The notes beneath the pieces are model-generated. The model worked only from the letters and a program-made list of their open reading frames with translations. It was not told where the DNA came from and did no database searches. A program made the position numbers and the translations under genes. Positions 1 to 6,253 of a stretch of 10,750 bases of DNA are shown here, in pieces. Each line of letters begins with the position of its first letter. Position 1 is the first letter of the stretch. The stretch is from an uncultured Prevotellaceae bacterium (lineage in GTDB: Bacteria > Bacteroidota > Bacteroidia > Bacteroidales > Bacteroidaceae). The DNA is taken from assembly GCA_902775075.1 (NCBI GenBank), contig CACYKX010000105.1, positions 1 through 10,750 of the forward strand. The letters run 5' to 3'.

Positions 1-29
1 TAAATGTTAATTCTCCTGAAATTTTATCC

Positions 30-52
30 TAATGTGTAATTTTTACGCAATA
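30..52. promoter_or_regulatory. Putative operator 1 (upstream of the -33 box)
   Basis: An imperfect palindrome centred on base 41. Its core at 34-48 reads GTGTA-ATTTT-TACGC, and 9 of the 11 base pairs around the centre are complementary. The reverse complement of 31-48 matches operator 2 at 15 of 18 bases, so this is an inverted copy of the same element. It lies just upstream of the -33 box of the Nudix regulator gene. Regulators of the NrtR family commonly bind palindromes of about 20 bp next to their own or target promoters. That this protein binds here is inference. Confidence 0.6.
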
Positions 53-55
53 AAG

Positions 56-87
56 TTTGGTGGAGTTAGAAATGTTTTGTAAATTTG
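56..87 (+). promoter_or_regulatory. Bacteroides-type sigma-ABfr promoter of the Nudix regulator gene
   Basis: TTTG at 56-59 fits the -33 element. TAAATTTG at 80-87 is an exact TAnnTTTG -7 element, and the 20-bp spacing is typical of the Bacteroidetes primary sigma factor. Transcription would start near 93-97, giving a leader of about 25 bases before the ATG at 122. The presumed start point falls inside putative operator 2, and operator 1 ends just before the -33 box, which suits repression by a bound regulator. Confidence 0.75.
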
Positions 88-89
88 CA

Positions 90-112
90 GCGTAAATAAT
101 ACACAATGAAAC
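90..112. promoter_or_regulatory. Putative operator 2 (overlaps the predicted transcription start)
   Basis: The core at 90-104 is GCGTA-AATAA-TACAC, an imperfect palindrome. The full 23-bp segment is repeated at 966-988 with one mismatch (22 of 23). It starts two bases after the -7 box, so a bound protein should block initiation. Operators 1 and 2 are about 57-59 bp apart centre to centre, which could allow co-operative binding or a small loop (inference). Confidence 0.65.
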
Positions 113-121
113 TATAATAGT

Positions 122-907
122 ATGGAATATAATAAGAAAACAGGCAAATGGGAATCCCCATATTGGCATCCGGCATTAACAACAGACGCTGTAGTTTTCG
201 GATTCGACAAGGAAGATGGTTCTTTGCAAGTCCTTCTTATCAAAAGAGGAAAAGCTAAACCAGATGAGACTCCTGCTTTCGAAGGCTATTGGGCATTACC
301 CGGTGGTTTTATCCAAAAAGACGAGCCTACTGACGAATGTGTCCATAGAGAATTATTTGAAGAATCATCAATGAGGCTCTTTAATAATGACAAAGGCATC
401 CAACCAGAGTTTATTGAACAACTCAAAACATATTCGGCACGAGGAAGAGACCCACGAGAGTTCGTTGTAACCGTAGCATATTATGCACTTGTCAAAAAGG
501 ACAAGTATATAATCAAAGGCGGCGATGATGCAGCAGAAGCCAAATGGTTTTCAATTGACGAAATACCTAATTTGAAACTTGCATTTGACCACGCACAGAT
601 AATTCAAGATGCAATTGATCGACTTAGAGAAAGGATTCACTTTGAACCGATTGGTTTTAATCTTCTCGACAAGGAATTCACTATGCCTCAGTTGCAAAAC
701 ATATACATTGCCATTCTCAATCCACCTGAAGATGACAACACGATACGCGACAGAAGAAACTTTCCTAAAAAGATGCTAAAACTTGGCTATATCAGAGAAA
801 CAGGAAAGAAAGTAACTGGCAATCCATATCGCTCTCCAAAGCTATATACCTTTGATGAAGAAGCATATAAGGATGCCAAGAAAATTGGGATGAGACTGGA
901 ATTCTAA
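122..907 (+). CDS. Nudix domain / winged-helix transcriptional regulator, NrtR-like
   Basis: This 261-aa protein has an N-terminal Nudix domain (about residues 20-165) and a C-terminal winged helix (about 175-255). The Nudix box starts at the GGF motif near residue 61 and fits G-x5-E-x7-RE-L-x-EE-x-G, with only the last Gly replaced by Ser (REL-F-EE-S-S). The acidic metal ligands are therefore present and hydrolysis is possible, whereas many NrtR repressors have lost the box. The C-terminal part (FTMPQLQNIYIAIL, then RNFPKKMLKLG and a GNPYRSPKLYTF wing) is typical of the DNA-binding region of NrtR-type regulators, which sense ADP-ribose or related sugars in known members. The ATG at 122 follows a consensus promoter and palindromes that also recur before the next gene, pointing to autoregulation and control of the ADP-ribosylglycohydrolase cluster. 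Effector and catalytic state are not shown. An AraR-like sugar regulator is the main alternative. Confidence 0.88.
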   Translation: MEYNKKTGKWESPYWHPALTTDAVVFGFDKEDGSLQVLLIKRGKAKPDETPAFEGYWALPGGFIQKDEPTDECVHRELFEESSMRLFNNDKGIQPEFIEQLKTYSARGRDPREFVVTVAYYALVKKDKYIIKGGDDAAEAKWFSIDEIPNLKLAFDHAQIIQDAIDRLRERIHFEPIGFNLLDKEFTMPQLQNIYIAILNPPEDDNTIRDRRNFPKKMLKLGYIRETGKKVTGNPYRSPKLYTFDEEAYKDAKKIGMRLEF

Positions 908-917
908 AAGAGTCACA

Positions 918-950
918 CCATTAGCCTCCCCTACTGGGAGGTTTTAATGG
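918..950 (+). terminator. Hairpin between the regulator gene and the cluster: terminator or attenuator
   Basis: A two-part stem: CCATTA (918-923) pairs with TAATGG (945-950), and CCTCCC (925-930) pairs with GGGAGG (936-941), around the loop CTACT. A 1-by-3-base internal bulge separates the parts. The four T's at 942-945 lie inside the outer stem, and no long T tract follows. If only the inner GC-rich stem forms, GGGAGGTTTT resembles a weak intrinsic terminator. If the full stem forms, it is a stable RNA hairpin 10 bases after the stop codon. Partial termination that separates the regulator from downstream genes is likely but unproven. Confidence 0.55.
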
Positions 951-965
951 CCCCAAATTCTCAAA

Positions 966-988
966 GCGTCAATAATACACAATGAAAC
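966..988. promoter_or_regulatory. Putative operator 3, before the small-ORF/ADP-ribosylglycohydrolase cluster
   Basis: A 23-bp direct repeat of 90-112 with 22 identical bases. Its core at 966-980 is GCGTC-AATAA-TACAC. Similarity also extends weakly outward: CAAATTCT at 954-961 resembles the -7 box at 80-87, and a TAGTAT motif follows both copies. The upstream hairpin occupies the place where a -33 box would be, and no good TTTG is present. The site may control a weak promoter here or act as a roadblock to read-through. Confidence 0.6.
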
Positions 989-1019
989 AAGGTATAGTAT
1001 CAATTAAATAGAAAAAGAT

Positions 1020-1250
1020 ATGAATGAGAATTACGAAAAGTCAATCCCTGAATGGCACAATATCGCAGACGTTTCTGTACAGCGAATATGTGATAACTCC
1101 ATAGTTTCGCAGACCTTGTACGTCAAGATTATTGAAGGCGAAAGGTTCTATAAGGTTAATGGTGAACACGTAAGGATGCTGGCAGCAACAGAATATGTAA
1201 ATGGTTTCGGTTATAATGCCGTTACCGCATCGTATAGACTATTACTTTAA
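1020..1250 (+). CDS. Small protein of unknown function, 76 aa
   Basis: I do not recognise this gene. It starts with the ATG at 1020, which has an A-rich upstream stretch typical of Bacteroidales starts (AAATAGAAAAAGAT), and there is no competing in-frame start nearby. The protein is soluble, with no signal peptide, membrane segment or cysteine pair beyond a single Cys. The pattern SQTLYVKIIEGERFYKVNG suggests a small beta-rich fold. It is the first gene after the third putative operator, so it is probably the first cistron of the regulated unit. A 27-bp gap separates it from the next small ORF. It could be an accessory or sensor protein of the ADP-ribose cluster, but nothing in the sequence fixes a role. 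Confidence 0.6.
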   Translation: MNENYEKSIPEWHNIADVSVQRICDNSIVSQTLYVKIIEGERFYKVNGEHVRMLAATEYVNGFGYNAVTASYRLLL

Positions 1251-1277
1251 TATAATAACCTCTAAAAACGTTTCATT

Positions 1278-1451
1278 ATGGATGAGTATGATGATTATGA
1301 AATGTTCCAAGATGATTCCTATGAAGAGGAATATGGAACACATTATGGAAAGTACGCTGGAACCTACGCACAAGATGTTGCAGGATATAGCGACGACGTA
1401 ATTGACGATGCCTTCGATGGCGACCCTGATGCTTATTGGAATATCGATTGA
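1278..1451 (+). CDS. Very acidic 57-aa small protein
   Basis: A short gene in the gap between the 76-aa ORF and the glycohydrolase. It begins at the ATG at 1278 (MDEYDDYEMFQDD) and ends at the TGA at 1449-1451. About a third of the residues are Asp or Glu, Tyr is abundant, and Lys/Arg are nearly absent (one Lys). The C-terminus reads DAFDGDPDAYWNID. The reading frame exactly fills the space, with 27 bp before and 20 bp after, and its codon use resembles the neighbours, which supports a real gene. Overlapping ORFs in other frames here (1201-1401 +, 1242-1454 -) are less convincing. Such a charge pattern could fit a nucleic-acid mimic, a metal or partner-binding tail, or an inhibitor. None of these is shown by the sequence. 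Confidence 0.6.
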   Translation: MDEYDDYEMFQDDSYEEEYGTHYGKYAGTYAQDVAGYSDDVIDDAFDGDPDAYWNID

Positions 1452-1471
1452 CAACCTAAAAACAGAAAGTT

Positions 1472-2266
1472 ATGATTGGCAGCATTATAGGTGACATAGT
1501 AGGGAGTGTATATGAATTCACTCCTAACAACATCAAAACAAAGGAATTCAAGTTCTTTAACGAGAATGGTAGTTATACGGACGATAGTATTCTGACTATT
1601 GCAACAGCTGACTGGCTTTTACATGGAGGTGAGGTCGCACACTACTATAGTAGGTATGGAGAAAAATATCCTTGGCCAATGGGAGGATATGGTGGTGGAT
1701 TTAAACTATGGCTTGTCCGCACGATTCGGCAACAAGATTATCGACCTTACAACAGCTGTGGTAATGGGTCAGCCATGCGTATTGGTCCTGTTGGATGGGC
1801 TTTCAACACAAAGGAAGACATTCTTGCTATGGCGAAGAAAAGTTCTGAGTGTACTCATGATCATCCCGAAGGAATAAAAGGTGCCCAAGCAACAGCATTA
1901 GCCATTATGATGGCAAGGCAAGGATGTGGCAAGGAAGATATTCGCACTGAAATAGAAAAACGCTTTGAATACAATCTGCAGTTTACCTGTGATGAAATCA
2001 GACCGACCTACACATGGGGAGGAACATGTCAAGATAGTGTTCCACAGGCCATAGTAGCATTTCTCGATGGTAAAGACTTTGAGGATTCTGTCCGAAACGC
2101 AATATCCATCGGGGGTGACAGCGATACTATCGGATGTATTACAGGAAGTATTGCAGAAGCATATTTCGGAGTTCCTGACGAATTGAGGAAGCAGGCAATA
2201 AAGTATCTTCCTGCAGAGTTTCTTGATATAATAACTGAGTTCGAGAATAAGTACGGAAATAAATAA
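1472..2266 (+). CDS. ADP-ribosylglycohydrolase family protein (DraG/ARH-like)
   Basis: This 264-aa enzyme belongs to the family that removes ADP-ribose from modified proteins or other acceptors using two Mg ions. All hallmark motifs are present: GDIVGSVYE (residues 7-15), TDDS (36-39), CGNGSAMR (near 97-104), THDHPEG (128-134) and GGDSDT (214-219). Metal ligands T36, D37, D38, D216, D218 and T219 are all intact, so it should be active. It is a compact family version (many members are about 300 aa) and has no signal peptide, so it should act in the cytoplasm. It sits 20 bp after the acidic small gene and 12 bp before the VWA/macro-like gene, so it is almost certainly co-transcribed. Pairing with a Nudix regulator and a macro-like protein points to ADP-ribose turnover. 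The acceptor (arginine, another residue, nucleic acid or a small molecule) cannot be read from the sequence. Confidence 0.93.
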   Translation: MIGSIIGDIVGSVYEFTPNNIKTKEFKFFNENGSYTDDSILTIATADWLLHGGEVAHYYSRYGEKYPWPMGGYGGGFKLWLVRTIRQQDYRPYNSCGNGSAMRIGPVGWAFNTKEDILAMAKKSSECTHDHPEGIKGAQATALAIMMARQGCGKEDIRTEIEKRFEYNLQFTCDEIRPTYTWGGTCQDSVPQAIVAFLDGKDFEDSVRNAISIGGDSDTIGCITGSIAEAYFGVPDELRKQAIKYLPAEFLDIITEFENKYGNK

Positions 2267-2278
2267 AGAAATAACGAC

Positions 2279-3526
2279 ATGAAAAAAATCAGTAAATTCT
2301 GGAGGTTATTCAATAAGGATAATAACCAACATACAGAAACTGTGGAAAAGCCGGAATCGACCAAGGTTGAAACCGCCCCCTCTGAAACAACAAGCAAGGA
2401 AGAAAAAGCTACAGAACAAAGTGAAAACAATTTTGATTCAAAAGAGGATAAAATGAGTAACGGTAAAGCACGTATTTATAATCTGATTATTGTTGACGAG
2501 AGTGGTTCTATGAGCCACCTCAGAGAGGCAACACTATCTGGAATCAATGAAACCATCTGTACGATTCGAAGTGCACAAGAAGAGTTTATGACTACACAGG
2601 AGCACACATTAACTCTTGTAACATTCGACTCAGGATCAAACAGACCAGATGTTCGCACAATGATTGACAACCAACCTATCTCTAGAGTGAAAGATTTCAA
2701 GGATTACATGCCCAATGGGTGTACTCCACTTTATGATGCAATGGGACTGTCATTGACCCACCTTCATGACCGCATAAAAGATGATAAAGATGCAACTGCC
2801 GTAGTCACAGTACTAACGGATGGTCTGGAAAACGCATCAAGGGAATGGGATGCTGCCGGATTACGCCGTCTGATAGAGCAACTTAAATCGGAAGGTTGGT
2901 CATTCGCATATATGGGGTCAGCACATAATGTGAAGGAAGTGACAGATTTGCTCTCCATTGAAAACGTTGTTGAATTCAGCCATAACGACCTTGGAGCCGG
3001 TAGCACCTGGGGACGTGAGCGGTCATCTAGACGCGCCTACTATGAAAAGATGAACATGATGTATAGTGAAGAAAGAAGTATGTCAAGGGAGGAAATTCTG
3101 GAAAGGAAGCGTCGCTATGCCAAGGAATACTATGGGCCAAGAGTCTCACCAGACCGAATTGATCATCTGGAAGAGAATGAAATATTCGTATTTGGCAGCA
3201 ATGCCGGAGGCTTCCATGGTGGAGGGGCAGCAGCACACGCCATGCGCAGATTCGGAGCTATATGGGGACAGGGCGAAGGGCTTCAAGGTCAAAGCTACGC
3301 TATTCCCACAATGGAAGGTATTGCAGAAATGAGCACAGCCATTCAACGATTCACATTATTCGCAGCTGAACATTCCAATATGCGCTTCCTGGTAACTCGC
3401 ATCGGGTGCGGAATTGCTGGCTATTCTGCCAATCAAGTAGCTCCACTTTTCAAAGAGTGTATTCCTTTGGAAAACGTGGCCCTGCCTTCTGACTTCTGGG
3501 ATGTCTTGGGGTTAAAGATGTATTAG
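2279..3526 (+). CDS. VWA domain fused to a macro-like (FGSN/HGGGAA) domain
   Basis: A 415-aa two-domain protein. Residues 1-58 are a Lys/Glu/Thr-rich, probably disordered tail. Residues 66-255 form a VWA domain with a full MIDAS metal site: DESGS at 73-77, T149 in GCTPLYDAMG, and D181 in VLTDGLEN. A charged helical linker rich in Glu, Arg and Tyr follows (about 262-293). The C-terminal domain carries IFVFGSN (302-308), a glycine loop HGGGAAAHA (313-321), and GQGEGLQGQSYAIPT (330-344). I associate these motifs with a phage and bacterial family that looks like a divergent macro domain; binding of ADP-ribose is inference. An internal ATG at 2453 (Met59), preceded by GAGGATAAA, starts exactly at the VWA domain and may be an alternative start. 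No signal peptide is seen, so it should be cytoplasmic. VWA domains usually mediate metal-dependent protein contacts, so the fusion could bring a partner to an ADP-ribosylated target. Confidence 0.85.
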   Translation: MKKISKFWRLFNKDNNQHTETVEKPESTKVETAPSETTSKEEKATEQSENNFDSKEDKMSNGKARIYNLIIVDESGSMSHLREATLSGINETICTIRSAQEEFMTTQEHTLTLVTFDSGSNRPDVRTMIDNQPISRVKDFKDYMPNGCTPLYDAMGLSLTHLHDRIKDDKDATAVVTVLTDGLENASREWDAAGLRRLIEQLKSEGWSFAYMGSAHNVKEVTDLLSIENVVEFSHNDLGAGSTWGRERSSRRAYYEKMNMMYSEERSMSREEILERKRRYAKEYYGPRVSPDRIDHLEENEIFVFGSNAGGFHGGGAAAHAMRRFGAIWGQGEGLQGQSYAIPTMEGIAEMSTAIQRFTLFAAEHSNMRFLVTRIGCGIAGYSANQVAPLFKECIPLENVALPSDFWDVLGLKMY

Positions 3527-3574
3527 TCATCGTTAAAGTGAAAAATCCAAATATCCAATAAACAATCGTCGCGT

Positions 3575-5608
3575 ATGAAGAATTATTTGATTATGCTACT
3601 TTTCGCAGTAGCGATTAGCGCAACAGCGCAAGACAAAAAAGGCCGCCCTACATCATATAACTACATGAGAGGGGTTGAAGCCGTACAAAATGAGAAAACG
3701 GAAGAAGCCCTAGAGTTCTTTAACAAGGACATACAAGAAAATCCCAAGAACGGCTATTCATACTCATGGATAGCCATGCTGAGAGAACATCAGGAAGAAC
3801 ATGGCCGAGCACTCACTGCTGCAGATATGGCTATCAAATTGCTCCCAAAGAAGGATGCGGAGTATGTCATCTTTGCATACACAACAAGAGCTGATGTTTA
3901 TCTGAATCTTGAAGATACCGTTAAGGCGATTTCCGACCTAACAACCGCTATCAAGATTAAACCAGAAGAAAACAGCTTATACGAAAAACGTGCTCAAATC
4001 TATTATGAGCAGGAAAGATATGACCTTGCCGATGCCGACTATCAGAAGATGATTGAACTGAAACCTGGCGAGACGATGGGCTACATGGGACTGGGACGTA
4101 ATGCAAACTCACAAAAAAGGTGGGATGATGCAATCAAGCAATTTGATTATGTTACTAAACTGGCAAGTGATTATTCGCAAGGTTACGCTTTTAGGGCTGA
4201 ATCATACATCGGAAAAGAGAAGTGGGCAGAAGCTACCGATGATATTGTGAAAGCTCTAAGCCTTGATTGGGACAGAAAAGCCCACTATCTGGCAGGAACG
4301 CTCAAAGAACCAGCTTTCACCATGCTTGTCTCTAAAATTAAAGTACAGTCCGCCAAATCTCCGAATGAAGCGACATGGCCCTATATTCTTGGAACCATGT
4401 ATGAACAAAACAAACATTATACAAAAGCTATTGAATACTACGAGACTGCTAATAGTAAGGACGTGTCACCAAGTGTATATCAACGAATCTCAATATGTCA
4501 TTATGAGATGGGAAAATATGAAGATGCCTTGAACAGCATAAACCAAGCATTAAGTCTAGATAGTACAGACCTTTCATATAAAGCTCGTAGAGCCAATATC
4601 TATTATGAGATGGGAGAAGTACATTCCGCCATCGCTGAGTGGGATAATGTGTTGACAGCCCAGCCTGAATATGGTTTTGGCTACTATCGGAGGGGATGGT
4701 TCAAGGAATTGGCCGGTGATATGGAAGGGGCAATAGAAGACCTATCAATGTCTATCGTTTTAGATCCAGATTATTCTTACTCATACGTCAGCAGAGGCGA
4801 CATTTACATGAAACAGGGCAAGAAAGAGTTGGCTGAAGCCGATTTCAAAAAGGTAATAGAGATAGAAGATACGCCCGACAAATATGACTGTATTCATTAC
4901 GCTTACCAAGGTTTAGGAGAAAATGCCAAGGCAATCGCTGCAATGGACAGTATTATTGCACGAGATTCCACAGACTCTGGCAACTATTATGATGCAGCTT
5001 GCCTATACTCTCGTATGCAAGATAAAAGCAATGCGCTAAGATGCTTGGAGAAATGTCTTGAACTTGGCTATAACAGGTTTGCTCACATTGAACGAGATTT
5101 TGACATGGATTTCTTGCGAGAAACAGAAGAGTTTAAGGCCCTCATAACAAAATACAAATCTGCAAGTTCTTCTATAAACAGGGAACAAAGTAATAATGTC
5201 TCTAAGAAAGAGCTGATTATCTCTGAAATACCATTTACAAAGGAAGATGGCATCTGCAAGGTAAAATGTCAGATAAACGGATTGCCGCTTCATTTTGTGT
5301 TTGACACAGGTGCCAGCGATGTTACGCTTTCAATGGTCGAAGCAACATTCATGATGAAAAACGGTTACCTGTCGAAAAACGACGTGATAGGAAATCAAAG
5401 GTATATGGATGCAAATGGCGATGTCAATGTCGGAACCGTAATCAACATCAAGAATGTCAATTTTGGAGGTCTGGATCTGAACAATATACGTGCATCTGTT
5501 GTCAGGAACCAAAAAGCCCCCCTCCTACTCGGACAAAGCGTACTCGCAAGACTTGGCAAAATAGAGATTGACAATGCCAAAAAAGTAATAAAGATAACTC
5601 AATACTAA
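3575..5608 (+). CDS. Secreted TPR-repeat protein with C-terminal retropepsin-like aspartic protease domain
   Basis: A 677-aa protein. An N-terminal signal peptide (MKNYLIMLLFAVAISATA, predicted cleavage near residue 19) sends it to the periplasm. About eleven or twelve TPR units follow, from about residue 28 to 525, with typical W/Y-G-A-P spacing such as AIEYYETA and AISDLTTAIKIKP. A Ser/Asn-rich linker leads to a clan AA aspartic protease domain (about 547-677) with the catalytic motif DTGAS (577-581) and a C-terminal LLLGQSVL motif (650-657) that matches the hydrophobic-hydrophobic-Gly signature. One such domain supplies half an active site, so a homodimer is expected. The gene begins 48 bp after the VWA gene with no clear promoter between. 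The TPRs could recognise substrates or scaffold a complex. Substrates are unknown, and a non-proteolytic role is possible. Confidence 0.88.
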   Translation: MKNYLIMLLFAVAISATAQDKKGRPTSYNYMRGVEAVQNEKTEEALEFFNKDIQENPKNGYSYSWIAMLREHQEEHGRALTAADMAIKLLPKKDAEYVIFAYTTRADVYLNLEDTVKAISDLTTAIKIKPEENSLYEKRAQIYYEQERYDLADADYQKMIELKPGETMGYMGLGRNANSQKRWDDAIKQFDYVTKLASDYSQGYAFRAESYIGKEKWAEATDDIVKALSLDWDRKAHYLAGTLKEPAFTMLVSKIKVQSAKSPNEATWPYILGTMYEQNKHYTKAIEYYETANSKDVSPSVYQRISICHYEMGKYEDALNSINQALSLDSTDLSYKARRANIYYEMGEVHSAIAEWDNVLTAQPEYGFGYYRRGWFKELAGDMEGAIEDLSMSIVLDPDYSYSYVSRGDIYMKQGKKELAEADFKKVIEIEDTPDKYDCIHYAYQGLGENAKAIAAMDSIIARDSTDSGNYYDAACLYSRMQDKSNALRCLEKCLELGYNRFAHIERDFDMDFLRETEEFKALITKYKSASSSINREQSNNVSKKELIISEIPFTKEDGICKVKCQINGLPLHFVFDTGASDVTLSMVEATFMMKNGYLSKNDVIGNQRYMDANGDVNVGTVINIKNVNFGGLDLNNIRASVVRNQKAPLLLGQSVLARLGKIEIDNAKKVIKITQY

Positions 5609-5635
5609 TTTATACCCCATTAAAATATACGTATT

Positions 5636-6253
5636 ATGATGCCAGGTAATCCCCAAATTCTCACTTGTCCCTTCTGTGGCAAAGAGAAAGAAATCATGTC
5701 ATTAGTGTCTGGAAACACTTTTGGCTCAGAACTGTGGTCTGATAATAAACAGATAGCTCCAATGCTACCAGAAATCTCTTATGTCCAGAAATGTCCCCAT
5801 TGCGGTAAATATTTCATCAAGGGAAGACAAGCTGTTAAGTATGCCAAAGATGGCTATTGCTTTGAGAAAGGTCTTCTGACATTTCCTGAAACGAAGGAAG
5901 CTTTCGCACAATTAGCTAAAGAAGGTTTTATTGACGAAAAAGAAGAAATCAACGTGCGTATGATGCTGCATCACGCATATAATGACTACTATTATCGGAA
6001 TGGTGACAAGAAGGACATTCTCGAAGAAGACAAAAAACTATTTCGTGAAAATGGCCTTTGGCTAATAAACAATCTGATTACAGACAATGTGATGAAAGCG
6101 GAATTCTATCGAGAGATTGGTGATATGGAAACCGCAAGAACCATCCTTGAATCCGTAACAGTTAAAGATGCTTTTCTGAAAAAGATTGTTTCATCCATTC
6201 GAGAGAGATTAGAAATCAACAATTGTGAAGTGTTCAAAATTCAATCATCATGA
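5636..6253 (+). CDS. Zinc-binding protein with two CPxC motifs, function unknown
   Basis: A 205-aa protein without signal peptide or membrane segment. CPFCGK at residues 11-16 and CPHCGK at 53-58 make a likely four-cysteine zinc site, separated by a 38-residue insert that is longer than in a simple zinc ribbon. The rest (about 75-200) is charged and helical, with a TPR-like or other helical-repeat look (EFYREIGDMETARTILESV). I do not recognise a named family. It begins 27 bp after the protease gene, and its stop codon overlaps the lipoprotein start by four bases (ATGA), suggesting translational coupling. ATG at 5636 and ATG at 5639 are adjacent; either may be used. Confidence 0.75.
   Translation: MMPGNPQILTCPFCGKEKEIMSLVSGNTFGSELWSDNKQIAPMLPEISYVQKCPHCGKYFIKGRQAVKYAKDGYCFEKGLLTFPETKEAFAQLAKEGFIDEKEEINVRMMLHHAYNDYYYRNGDKKDILEEDKKLFRENGLWLINNLITDNVMKAEFYREIGDMETARTILESVTVKDAFLKKIVSSIRERLEINNCEVFKIQSS

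Noticed and set aside
1242..1454. A hydrophobic 70-aa minus-strand ORF that could be a small membrane protein.
   Set aside because: Its Ile-rich hydrophobicity is explained by being antisense to the Asp/Glu/Tyr-rich 57-aa gene (GAT codons read as ATC).
1599..1877. A 92-aa plus-strand ORF in another frame of the glycohydrolase gene.
   Set aside because: The overlapping frame encodes the conserved glycohydrolase core, and this one shows no motif.
2029..2430. A 133-aa minus-strand ORF.
   Set aside because: It lies opposite the conserved C-terminus of the glycohydrolase (GGDSDT) and the start of the VWA gene. Its composition (Ser/Leu-rich) is that of an antisense shadow.
4263..4532. An 89-aa plus-strand ORF within the TPR gene.
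   Set aside because: It is out of frame inside a continuous TPR array with no motif or start context.
5217..5608. The retropepsin-like domain as a remnant of a retroelement.
   Set aside because: There is no reverse transcriptase, integrase or terminal repeat. The domain is in frame with a signal peptide and TPRs, as in ordinary bacterial clan AA proteases.
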